Source: Microbacterium sp. SLBN-154
GTDB lineage: Bacteria; Actinomycetota; Actinomycetes; Actinomycetales; Microbacteriaceae
Reading direction: 5' to 3'
NCBI RefSeq assembly: GCF_006715565.1
Contig: NZ_VFNL01000001.1
Span: 3,038,001 to 3,102,000 of the forward strand
Length of the DNA stretch: 64,000 nt
Each line of letters starts with the position of its first letter. Position 1 is the first letter of the stretch. Of this stretch, positions 1-7,490 are shown in pieces. Both the position numbers and the translations under genes were made by a program. The notes below the pieces were generated by a model. It saw nothing but the letters and a program-made list of their open reading frames with translations, searched no databases and was not told the origin of the DNA.

Positions 1-257
1 TCATTCTCGTCGAGGAACGTGTCCGCGGGGGCGTTGTCGAACTGGATGGCCGTGAGAGTTCCACGATCGGCGACGTCGTCGGGCACGAGCGCGGCGAGCT
101 CGTCGTTCGTCTCGATCGCGACCCCGGCGACCTCGATCGCGAGGTCCGAACCGCCCGCGTCTTCGGCGGATTCCGACGTGCAGCCCGTGAGTGCGAGCCC
201 GAGGGCGGAGAAGGCGGCAAGGCCGACGAGAACGCGGCGGGAGACGGAGGTGTTCAT
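1..257 (-). CDS. ABC transporter solute-binding lipoprotein, N-terminal part
   Basis: Only the first 85 codons are inside the window; the gene runs off the left edge. The ATG at 255-257 is preceded by AAGGAG. The protein starts with a positively charged, hydrophobic signal peptide ending in the lipobox LTGC (Cys about residue 26), so the mature protein should be lipid-anchored outside the membrane. After an Asp/Gly/Ser linker comes a segment reading LVPDDVADRGTLTAIQFDNA, which resembles the start of family 3 (amino-acid-type) periplasmic binding proteins. Ligand cannot be told from this fragment. A short perfect palindrome lies just upstream. Confidence 0.75.
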   Translation of the reverse strand, partial: MNTSVSRRVLVGLAAFSALGLALTGCTSESAEDAGGSDLAIEVAGVAIETNDELAALVPDDVADRGTLTAIQFDNAPADTFLDEN

Positions 258-298
258 CGAAAGTTGCTCCTTCAAGACGTGACGACGGGGGCGGAAGT

Positions 299-313
299 GT
301 GCGTAATACGCAC
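299..313. promoter_or_regulatory. perfect 15-bp palindrome upstream of the binding-protein gene
   Basis: GTGCGTA-A-TACGCAC, 42 bp upstream of the lipoprotein start codon. On the minus strand it follows a possible -35 TTGACT (338-343) and -10 AACACT (315-320), 17 nt apart, so it would overlap the transcription start. An operator for an unidentified repressor is the simplest reading; the promoter assignment is inference. Confidence 0.4.
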
Positions 314-371
314 GAGTGTTCACTATGCGTTCATTGAAGTCAACACATCAGCCAGCGGTGCGGCGCCGGGA

Positions 372-866
372 TCAGCGGAACGAGTCGACGACGGCGTTGC
401 GGTGGTAGTCGAAGATGATGTTCGTCCGCGTCGAAGCCACGCGCTCATGACCGGAGATCTGCTCGACGACGAATCGTCGCAGCGCCGAGGAGTCGGTCAC
501 CGCGACGTGGACGATGAAGTCGTCGGCGCCGCCGAGGAAGAACACCTGCACGACTTCGGCGAGCGAGCGGGTGTGCTCGGCGAAATCGGTGATGCTCGCC
601 TGACGCGCACCGGGCCGGAGCGTCACCCCGACCAGCGCCTGCAGGGCTACGCCGAGCCTGGCCTGGGCGACGCTCGCGGTGAACGACGAGATGACGCCGC
701 GATCGATGAGCCCCCGGAGGCGTGTGTGAGCGGTGGACGGGGCGACACCGACCCGCTCCGCCAGTGCGGCGTTGGTGATCCTGCCGTCCGCCGTGACCGC
801 CTCGAGGATCCGGCGATCGAGCTCGTCCAGCGGAACAGGCTGTGGATCGTTCGGCTCGCGCGTCAT
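372..866 (-). CDS. Lrp/AsnC family transcriptional regulator (AldR-like)
   Basis: 164-residue DNA-binding regulator. The N-terminal half is an AsnC-type winged helix (LDELDRRILEAV, then GRITNAALAERVGVAPSTAH) and the C-terminal half is a RAM/AsnC ligand domain (VQVFFLGGADDFIVHVAV). I start it at the ATG at 864-866, which has AAGGAGG a few bases upstream, rather than at the ATG eight codons earlier. It is divergent from alanine dehydrogenase with a 122-bp intergenic region holding a dyad. In mycobacteria the Lrp-family AldR sits divergently next to ald and controls it, so this protein is probably the local alanine-responsive regulator of ald. Family is certain; the specific role is inferred from position. 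Confidence 0.9.
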   Translation of the reverse strand: MTREPNDPQPVPLDELDRRILEAVTADGRITNAALAERVGVAPSTAHTRLRGLIDRGVISSFTASVAQARLGVALQALVGVTLRPGARQASITDFAEHTRSLAEVVQVFFLGGADDFIVHVAVTDSSALRRFVVEQISGHERVASTRTNIIFDYHRNAVVDSFR

Positions 867-921
867 CCGAGACCTCCTTCTTCGGTGCAAACCCGCCGAA
901 CAGCATGATCTGCCGAATCTT

Positions 922-946
922 CATCGGAAGGACTGCCCTTCTGATG
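922..946. promoter_or_regulatory. dyad in the Lrp/ald intergenic region, candidate regulator binding site
   Basis: CATCGGAAGG (922-931) and CCTTCTGATG (937-946) are inverted copies matching at 9 of 10 positions around a 5-bp centre. It lies 43 bp upstream of the ald start codon and 56 bp upstream of the regulator start. Size and placement suit an Lrp-family dimer site. Confidence 0.45.
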
Positions 947-988
947 ACTTTTCTCCAACACTATTCATCAACTGCGAAAGGAGCTGTG

Positions 989-2107
989 ATGCGCGTCGGT
1001 ATCCCAGCGGAGATCAAGAACAACGAAGATCGCGTGGCAGCGACGCCCGCGATCGTGGACCAGCTGCGGCGCCGCGGCCATGAGGTCGTCATCCAGGCCG
1101 GCGCCGGGGAGGGGTCGCGCATCTCCGACGCCGACTTCTCCGCCGCGGGAGCCCGGATCGCCACGAGCGCGGACGAGGTCTGGGAGCAGGGCGACCTGAT
1201 CCTCAAGGTCAAGGAGCCGATCGCGGCCGAGTACGGCAGGATGCGCCGGGGTCAGGTGCTCTTCACCTTCCTCCACCTCGCCGCCTCGCGCGCGTGCACC
1301 GACGCGCTGCTTTCTAGCGGGGTCACCTCCATCGCCTACGAGACGGTCCAGCTGCCCGATCGCTCGCTCCCCCTGCTCACTCCCATGAGCGAGGTCGCCG
1401 GCCGCCTCTCGATCCAGGTCGGTGCGACCAACCTGATGCGTCCGGCCGGGGGACGCGGGACGCTCCTCGGTGGAATCGCCGGCACCCGCAAGGGCAAGGT
1501 CGTGGTCATCGGCGGCGGGGTCGCCGGTGAGAACGCTGCCCGCAACGCCGTGGGGTTCGGCGCCGACGTCACGGTGATCGACATCTCGCTCCCGCGTCTG
1601 CGCGCCCTGGAATCGGAGTTCGGCGGTCTCATCCAGACCCGCCACTCCTCACCCCTCGAGATCGCCGACCAGCTCGTCGACGCCGATCTCGTCATCGGAT
1701 CGGTCCTGATCCCCGGGGCGGCCGCACCCAAGCTCGTCACCGACGACATGGTCGCGGCGATGAAGCCGGGGTCGGTGCTGGTGGACATCGCCATCGACCA
1801 GGGCGGCTGCTTCGAGGGCTCGCGCCCCACCACCCACGATGAGCCGACCTTCGCCGTGCACGAGAGCCTGTACTACTGCGTCGCGAACATGCCCGGTGCC
1901 GTCCCCGAGACCGCCACGCGGGCCCTCACGAACGCCACTGCGCCCTACGTGCTGCGCCTGGCCGACCGCGGATGGCAGGACGCGCTGCGCGCCGATGCGG
2001 CGCTGAAGGCCGGCCTCAGCACGCACGACGGGATGCTCACCAACGCCGACGTCGGCGCGGCGCTGCAGATCGAGGTGGCAAGCGCGGACGTGGTCCTCGC
2101 GGCCTGA
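989..2107 (+). CDS. ald: alanine dehydrogenase
   Basis: Catalyses reversible NAD-dependent deamination of L-alanine to pyruvate and ammonia in the cytoplasm. The 372-residue length matches the family. The N-terminal MRVGIPAEIKNNEDRV is typical, and the substrate and catalytic residues fall where expected: Arg15, Lys75 (KVKEP) and His96 (FLHLA). The Rossmann motif GGGVAG is at 175-180 with the acidic residue (VTVID) about 20 residues later, as for NAD. The start is the ATG with AAAGGAG upstream; an open frame extends further upstream but adds unrelated sequence. A divergent Lrp-family gene and a dyad suggest alanine-responsive control. The next gene is convergent and separated by a strong hairpin. 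Confidence 0.97.
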   Translation: MRVGIPAEIKNNEDRVAATPAIVDQLRRRGHEVVIQAGAGEGSRISDADFSAAGARIATSADEVWEQGDLILKVKEPIAAEYGRMRRGQVLFTFLHLAASRACTDALLSSGVTSIAYETVQLPDRSLPLLTPMSEVAGRLSIQVGATNLMRPAGGRGTLLGGIAGTRKGKVVVIGGGVAGENAARNAVGFGADVTVIDISLPRLRALESEFGGLIQTRHSSPLEIADQLVDADLVIGSVLIPGAAAPKLVTDDMVAAMKPGSVLVDIAIDQGGCFEGSRPTTHDEPTFAVHESLYYCVANMPGAVPETATRALTNATAPYVLRLADRGWQDALRADAALKAGLSTHDGMLTNADVGAALQIEVASADVVLAA

Positions 2108-2121
2108 ACCACGCAGAGCGA

Positions 2122-2162
2122 CGTCGGGGGCGGTGCGGCACGATGCCGCGCCGCCCCCGACG
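2122..2162. terminator. bidirectional hairpin between ald and the aldehyde dehydrogenase gene
   Basis: A 12-bp stem (CGTCGGGGGCGG with its complement), one T-G pair, a further 6-bp stem and a 3-nt loop form an almost perfect 19-bp hairpin between two convergent stop codons. There is no T-run on either side, which is common in high-GC actinobacteria. Confidence 0.7.
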
Positions 2163-2165
2163 CAC

Positions 2166-3530
2166 TCAGCCGGCGACCCGGATGAGCTTCTTGTTGACGA
2201 ACTCGTCGGCGCCGATGAGTCCCAGTTCGCGTCCGGTACCCGAGCGCTTCACCCCACCGAACGGGAGCTCGGGCGAGTCGGCCAGCACCACGTTGACGTA
2301 GACCATGCCGGCATCGATCTTGTCGGCCACGCGCTGGGCCTGCTCAGGATCGGTGGTGAAGACATACGATCCCAGCCCGAAGCCGGTGTCGTTGGCGACG
2401 CGGATGGCCTCTGCCTCGTCCTTAACGCGGTAGACGACTCCCGCCGGGCCGAAGAGCTCCTCGCCGTAGACATCCATCTCCGGCGTGACATCGGTGAGCA
2501 CCGTGCCCGGGAAGAAGGCGCCGTCCCGCGCCCCTCCCGTCACCAGCCGGGCCCCCTGGGAGACGGCGTCATCGATCTGCTTCTGCAGTCGCTCGGCCGC
2601 CGTCTCGGAGGAGAGCGGACCGAGGATGGTGTCTTCGGCCAGCGGATCGCCCACTTTCGCCGCGCCCATCGCCGCGGAGAACTTCTCGAGGAAGGGCTCG
2701 TACAGCTCGTCGATGATGATGAAGCGCTTGGCCGCGTTGCACGACTGTCCGTTGTTGTCCAGACGGGCGTCCACCGCCGCCTGCACGGTGGCGTCGAGAT
2801 CATCCGTGGACAGGAGGATGAAGGGATCTGATCCGCCGAGCTCGAGAGCGACCTTCTTCAGGTGACGCCCGGCGACTTCGGCGACCGCCGCACCGGCCCG
2901 TTCCGAGCCCGTGACCGACACGCCCTGGACGCGCGGATCGGCGATGACCGCCGCGGCCTGATCGTTCGTGGCGTAGATGTTCGTGTACGCACCGACGGGA
3001 AGTCCCGCGTCGCGGTAGATCGCCTCCAGGGCGGCCGCGGACTCGGGGCACTGCGGCGCATGCTTGAGCAGGATGGTGTTGCCGAGGATCAGGTTCGGGG
3101 CCGCGAAGCGCGCGACCTGGTAGTACGGGAAATTCCACGGCATGATGCCCAGGAGGACACCGAGCGGTGTCCGACGGATGACGGCGGTACCCTCCCCCTC
3201 GATCTCCAGCGGCTGGTCGGCGGTGACCCGCTCGGCGACGTTCGCGTAGTACTCGGTGATGTCGGCGGCGAAGTCGACCTCGCCGAGCGCCGCGACGAGC
3301 GGCTTGCCCATCTCGCGCACGATGATGGCCGCCAGTTCGTCGCGACGCTCTCGGTGCAGGTCGGCGACCCGGCGGAGCAGCGCGGCGCGCTCCGAGACCG
3401 GCAGGTGGCGCCAGGAGCGATAGGCGATGTCGGCCCGATCGATCGCCGCAGCCAATTCATCGTCGCTGATCGTCGGGTAGGTGGCGAGGGTCTCCCCCGT
3501 GGCGGGGTTGATGACGGCATAGTCACTCAT
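2166..3530 (-). CDS. gabD: NAD(P)-dependent succinate-semialdehyde / aminoaldehyde dehydrogenase
   Basis: 454-residue aldehyde dehydrogenase. Visible motifs: PWNFP at 131-135 (cofactor cleft), Lys156, the general-base Glu230 in LELGGSDPF, and the nucleophile Cys264 in NNGQSCNAAKR. It oxidises an aldehyde to the acid. It is the last gene of the putrescine oxidase / GABA aminotransferase series, so succinate semialdehyde (product of GabT) is the likely substrate. It is also the only aldehyde dehydrogenase here, so it may handle 4-aminobutanal, the product of putrescine oxidase, as well. The permease gene ends 54 bp upstream on the same strand. The gabD symbol is by context; the catalytic class is certain. 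Confidence 0.88.
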   Translation of the reverse strand: MSDYAVINPATGETLATYPTISDDELAAAIDRADIAYRSWRHLPVSERAALLRRVADLHRERRDELAAIIVREMGKPLVAALGEVDFAADITEYYANVAERVTADQPLEIEGEGTAVIRRTPLGVLLGIMPWNFPYYQVARFAAPNLILGNTILLKHAPQCPESAAALEAIYRDAGLPVGAYTNIYATNDQAAAVIADPRVQGVSVTGSERAGAAVAEVAGRHLKKVALELGGSDPFILLSTDDLDATVQAAVDARLDNNGQSCNAAKRFIIIDELYEPFLEKFSAAMGAAKVGDPLAEDTILGPLSSETAAERLQKQIDDAVSQGARLVTGGARDGAFFPGTVLTDVTPEMDVYGEELFGPAGVVYRVKDEAEAIRVANDTGFGLGSYVFTTDPEQAQRVADKIDAGMVYVNVVLADSPELPFGGVKRSGTGRELGLIGADEFVNKKLIRVAG

Positions 3531-3584
3531 CGATTTCGTGCCTTTCTTGTCTTTCAGGTCGTATCGGGCATCGCCGTCTGATGG

Positions 3585-5165
3585 TCAGCGACGCCGGAGG
3601 CTCTCCGGCGCGTCGAGGCTGAGGGTCTCCCCCCGGAAGAACGCCGGGCGCCTGATCGCCTGCCAGATCATGATGACGATACCGAGACCGATGATGACCA
3701 CGCCGAGCACGAACACGCTTCCGACCCCGAACCACTCGGTGCCGCTGCCGTAGTCCGGGTCGAGGCTCTCCACCAGGGTGATGACGAACAGCGCGGCCAG
3801 GATCACACCGCCGACCAGCGGGAACAGCAGCGTGAAGACGAAGCTGCGCACCGAGTCGAACCATTGCCGGCGGAAGTACCACACGCACGCGAACGCGGTG
3901 ATGCCGTAGTAGAAGCAGATCATCATGCCGAGGGTCGTGATGGTGTCCCACAGCACGTTCTCGTTGATGAAGCGCATCACCGCGTAGAACACCGACGCCA
4001 CGACGGCCGAGACGATGGTGGCGTACCCGGGTGTGAAGAACCGCGGCGAGACGCGCGCGAACTTGGGTGGGAGCGCGCCGTAGTGCCCCATCGCGAGGAG
4101 CGTGCGGGCCGGGCCCACGAACGTCGACTGCAGCGACGACGCCGAGCTCGTCAGCACGGCGAGCGAGACCAGGAACGCCAGCGGCCCCAGGATGGGCCCG
4201 GAGAGGTAGAAGAAGACATTCGCCTGGATGTCGGGATTGCCCAGACCCAACCCCTCCTCGCCCGTGCCGGCGAAGGCGAGCAGCGCGATCGAGATGAGGA
4301 GGTACAGCGTGACGATCGTCACCACGGTGACGGTCGCGGCGCGTCCCGGCGTCTTCTCGGGGTTGCGGGTCTCCTCGTTCATCGTGAGCGTGACATCCCA
4401 CCCCCAGAAGATGAAGATCGACAGCGACAGACCGGCCACGATCGCGATCGCCGGCGTGACGGTCAGCGGACTGAACCAGGAGGCCTCGACCGGACTCGCA
4501 TCGAAAGCCGTGCCGTTCGCCACGTGCACGAAGGCGGCGATGGAGAAGACGAGGAGGACCAGCACCTGGAAGCTCACCAGCACGTACTGCAGCTTCTGGG
4601 TCGTCTGCATGTCCCGATAGGAGATGAAGGTCGCACCCAGCATGAACAGCAGACACACCGCGACGTTGATGAAGGGGTTGAAGGCGAGTTCGGCGATCGT
4701 CCCGGGGCTTCCCGCGATCTGGTCGATCAGCAGGAAGAGGAACTCCACGGCGATGCCGGCGAGGTTCGACAGCACGAGGATCGTCGCCGCGACGAGGCCC
4801 CAGCCGGCCATCCACCCCACCCACGGCCCGAACGCCCGCACGGCCCACGTGAACGAGGTGCCCGAGTCGGGCATGGTGCGATTGAGCTCGCGGTATCCGA
4901 ATGCGACCAGGAGCATCGGGATGAATCCGAGCAGGATGATCGCCGGCACCTGGAAACCGACCTCCGAGACCGTCGGTCCGAGGGCCGCGGTGAGCGTGTA
5001 GGCCGGCGCGATACATGAGATGCCGATGACGACAGCACCGATGAGGCCGACCGTGCCCGCGCTCAGGCCCTTCTTGGACAGTCCGCCGGTCAGTGCCTCG
5101 GGTGCGGGGGCCGTGGCGGTCGGTGTCGGGCCGCCGCTCTGCGACCCGGGCTGTGCAGCGCTCAT
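3585..5165 (-). CDS. APC family amino acid/polyamine permease
   Basis: 526-residue integral membrane transporter. After about 40 mostly polar N-terminal residues, the segment VGLIGAVVIGISCIAPAYTL opens a run of about 12-13 hydrophobic segments spread to residue ~510. The conserved helix 1 break (GISCIAPAYT), helix 6 region (IFIFWGWDVTLTMNEETRNP) and downstream ARTLLAMGHYGALP are typical of APC amino acid/polyamine permeases. The start ATG overlaps the stop of the upstream universal stress gene by four bases (ATGA), so the two are translationally coupled. Its place between putrescine oxidase and the aldehyde dehydrogenase points to putrescine or GABA uptake; the substrate is inferred. Confidence 0.9.
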   Translation of the reverse strand: MSAAQPGSQSGGPTPTATAPAPEALTGGLSKKGLSAGTVGLIGAVVIGISCIAPAYTLTAALGPTVSEVGFQVPAIILLGFIPMLLVAFGYRELNRTMPDSGTSFTWAVRAFGPWVGWMAGWGLVAATILVLSNLAGIAVEFLFLLIDQIAGSPGTIAELAFNPFINVAVCLLFMLGATFISYRDMQTTQKLQYVLVSFQVLVLLVFSIAAFVHVANGTAFDASPVEASWFSPLTVTPAIAIVAGLSLSIFIFWGWDVTLTMNEETRNPEKTPGRAATVTVVTIVTLYLLISIALLAFAGTGEEGLGLGNPDIQANVFFYLSGPILGPLAFLVSLAVLTSSASSLQSTFVGPARTLLAMGHYGALPPKFARVSPRFFTPGYATIVSAVVASVFYAVMRFINENVLWDTITTLGMMICFYYGITAFACVWYFRRQWFDSVRSFVFTLLFPLVGGVILAALFVITLVESLDPDYGSGTEWFGVGSVFVLGVVIIGLGIVIMIWQAIRRPAFFRGETLSLDAPESLRRR

Positions 5166-6058
5166 CGCCGCTCTCCGTTCATGCTTTCGTGGACGCGCGT
5201 TCGGGGCACGACGACCATCGGGACGGGAAGCTCGTGCAGCATCTTCGCTGCCGTCGAGCCGAGGAACAGCCGCCGGGGTTGCGCAAGGCGACTCGATCCG
5301 ACGATCGCGAGCTCGCCGGGCTCCCAGCTGAGGTGCGAGACGGCGTCCTCGATGCTCTCGCCACGCGCGACGACGACGTCGGCCGTGATGCCTTCGGGAA
5401 GCGACGCGAGCGCCCTGGTGAGCACGTCGTCGGCGTGGGCGGCGCCCGCCAGACGGATGACGCCGGTGTCGACGCTCGACGGCAGGTCGACCGAGACGAG
5501 CGACAGCAGCCGCAGCTCCGCCCCGGTCGCCGCGGCAAGCGCCACGCTCTCTTCCATGAGCGCTTCGGCGCCCGGACGCGTGCCGATCGCGGCTGTGATG
5601 CGGGTGAGGCCGAGGGAGGCGTCCTGGCGGCGCGACCCCTCGGGGGCGAGGACGACCGGCACGTCGGAGGAGTGAAGCAGCTCGGTCGCGACCGTGCCGA
5701 GGCGATGGCGGCCGCGGAGGCCTCCGTTGGCCGCGCCGACCACGATGTGCGACGCGCCGAACTCGTCGGCGGCGGCGATCAGGCCCTCGGCGAACGAGTC
5801 GCTGTAGCGGACGTGACCGACGTGCGCGACGTCCGCGGGGATGCCGGCGGCCGCCCCCTCCAACCAGGTCGTCGCCTGCTCGCGCAGGTAGCGGTCGTAG
5901 CTGGCATTGGGAGGCGTGATGACGCTGCGGTCGTCGCTGGGAAGCACCACGACGAGATCGAGCTGCGCGCTCGTCGCCTTCGCGAGCCGCGCCCCGAGGG
6001 CGACGGCATCGGCTCCGGCATCCGTGGCGGTGTAGCCCACCACGATGCGGCCGCTCAT
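5162..6058 (-). CDS. tandem-domain universal stress protein
   Basis: 298 residues forming two UspA-type alpha/beta domains (about 1-140 and 150-290). Domain 1 begins IVVGYTATDAGADAVALGAR and ends with VVGAANGGLRGRHRLGTVAT, close to the G-2x-G-9x-G(S/T) ATP-binding pattern. Domain 2 ends GSSRLAQPRRLFLGSTAAKM, a similar pattern. The ATG overlaps the stop of putrescine oxidase by four bases, and its own stop overlaps the permease start, so it is embedded in the polyamine operon. A universal stress gene tied to a permease is a recurring arrangement and may mark regulation of uptake; its biochemical role is not known from sequence. Confidence 0.9.
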   Translation of the reverse strand: MSGRIVVGYTATDAGADAVALGARLAKATSAQLDLVVVLPSDDRSVITPPNASYDRYLREQATTWLEGAAAGIPADVAHVGHVRYSDSFAEGLIAAADEFGASHIVVGAANGGLRGRHRLGTVATELLHSSDVPVVLAPEGSRRQDASLGLTRITAAIGTRPGAEALMEESVALAAATGAELRLLSLVSVDLPSSVDTGVIRLAGAAHADDVLTRALASLPEGITADVVVARGESIEDAVSHLSWEPGELAIVGSSRLAQPRRLFLGSTAAKMLHELPVPMVVVPRTRVHESMNGERR

Positions 6059-7428
6059 GCGCGCGCCGCCTCGACGATGTTCGCGGCGACGAGCCGGCCC
6101 ATGCGGATGGCGCCGTCGACGTGCTGGTAGCCGAGTCCCGCCATGTCGCTGCAGGCGAAATGGATCGGGCCGACCGGCTCCCGCTGATCTGCGCCGTACC
6201 GCGCGAGCCCGCCGAGGTCGAAGCTCGCGGCGTACGCACCGCGCGTCCATTCCTCCGTCCCCCAGTCGCTTTCGTAGTAGACCACCGGGTTCTTCGCCTC
6301 GGGCCCGTAGTAGTGCGAGAGCGACTCGAGGATCCGTTCCTTGCGCTCCTCGGCCGGAAGGCGGAAGACGTCGTCGGCATGGCGGTCGGAGACGAAACCG
6401 ACCAGAGTGCCCCGCTCGTCGCCGTGGTTGGTGTTGTCGTAGGCCTCGTGCGACAGCTCGTACGGGCTGAAGGCGGTGCCCGACAGCCCCTGCTCCCGCC
6501 AGAACGGACGGTCGTAGACCGCGTGGACCTTGATGACGAATCCCATCGAGATGTGCTGGTGCATCTGGTGCTGCAGTCTCGGCAGGGGCGGCGAGAACGA
6601 GATGCGCGGGTAGAGCACCGGCGCCAGCGCGAGGATGACGAAGCGGGCGCGAACCGTCATGCGGTCGGCCGCCACCGTCACGCCGCCGTCGCTCCACTCG
6701 ATGCGACGCACCGGCTGATCGAGGAAGACGTCGCTGCCGAGACGCTCGGCCAGCAGGAGCGGCACCTGCTGCAGACCGCCGACCACGCGCTTGTCGAGGA
6801 TGAAGTCGGCATCGACCAGGTGCGAGAAGCTTCCGGCCGACGCCGCCATCAGCAGCGCCTGGAGGGTGGAGAACGCGTGAGGCGGCTTGGTGAGCATCGC
6901 CCCCGCGATGAAGAGCGCGATGTTGTCGCGGGCCTCGACATCGTCGGTCTGCGCCGCCAACCACGCCTCGAAGGAGGTGCGGTCGAGCTCCTCGGCGTCG
7001 GGATGCTCCCACGGACGGTCCGGGTCGATCTCTGCGACCATCTGGTCGAGCCGCTCGATGAGGTCGACCATCACCTTCTCGGTCGCCTCGGGCACAGGGA
7101 AGATCTCGCCCGTGAACCGGGTGAGCTCGCCCTCGGCGTTGATGTACACCGAGTCGCCCTCGCGGTAACGGGAGTAGGTCTCCAGCCCGAGGTCCTCGAG
7201 CGTCTCGATCAGCGCTTCCTGGTCGGGCGAGACCCACTGGCCGCCCACTTCGAGCGTGGCGCCGTCGATCACGTCGGTGTGCAGGCGCCCGCCGACCCGG
7301 TCGCGCGCCTCGAGCACGGCGACCGAGAGGCCGGCCTTGCGCAGCTCGTTCGCGGCGGTGAGGCCCGCCGCTCCCGCGCCGACGACGACGACGTCGCGCG
7401 TCAGCACGCCGGTGGTGGGATCTGTCAT
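6055..7428 (-). CDS. puo: putrescine oxidase (flavin amine oxidase)
   Basis: 457-residue FAD-dependent amine oxidase. The FAD-binding start VVVVGAGAAGLTAANELRKA is followed by RVGGRLHTDVIDGATLEVGG, and the C-terminal FAD segment includes HFACSDMAGLGYQHVDGAIR. From memory it is very close along its length to the actinobacterial putrescine oxidases of Rhodococcus and Kocuria (for example GGQWVSPDQ, AASAGSFSHLVD, YYESDWG and EEWTRG). The reaction is putrescine plus O2 to 4-aminobutanal, ammonia and H2O2. No signal peptide, so cytoplasmic. Start chosen at the ATG preceded by AAAGGAG; an upstream in-frame ATG lacks such a site. Transcription probably comes through gabT, with a 22-bp palindrome between the two genes. 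Confidence 0.9.
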   Translation of the reverse strand: MTDPTTGVLTRDVVVVGAGAAGLTAANELRKAGLSVAVLEARDRVGGRLHTDVIDGATLEVGGQWVSPDQEALIETLEDLGLETYSRYREGDSVYINAEGELTRFTGEIFPVPEATEKVMVDLIERLDQMVAEIDPDRPWEHPDAEELDRTSFEAWLAAQTDDVEARDNIALFIAGAMLTKPPHAFSTLQALLMAASAGSFSHLVDADFILDKRVVGGLQQVPLLLAERLGSDVFLDQPVRRIEWSDGGVTVAADRMTVRARFVILALAPVLYPRISFSPPLPRLQHQMHQHISMGFVIKVHAVYDRPFWREQGLSGTAFSPYELSHEAYDNTNHGDERGTLVGFVSDRHADDVFRLPAEERKERILESLSHYYGPEAKNPVVYYESDWGTEEWTRGAYAASFDLGGLARYGADQREPVGPIHFACSDMAGLGYQHVDGAIRMGRLVAANIVEAARA

Positions 7429-7459
7429 GGTGCTCCTTTGCATCGGGTTAGAGGAGGCC

Positions 7460-7481
7460 ACCCGGTGCCGCGGCACCGGGT
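7460..7481. promoter_or_regulatory. perfect 22-bp palindrome between gabT and puo
   Basis: ACCCGGTGCCG followed directly by its exact complement CGGCACCGGGT, in the 62-bp gap between the gabT stop and the puo start. It could be an operator or, as RNA, a hairpin of up to about nine pairs that attenuates, protects or terminates within the operon. It has no T-run. Confidence 0.5.
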
Positions 7482-7490
7482 CATCCCGGG

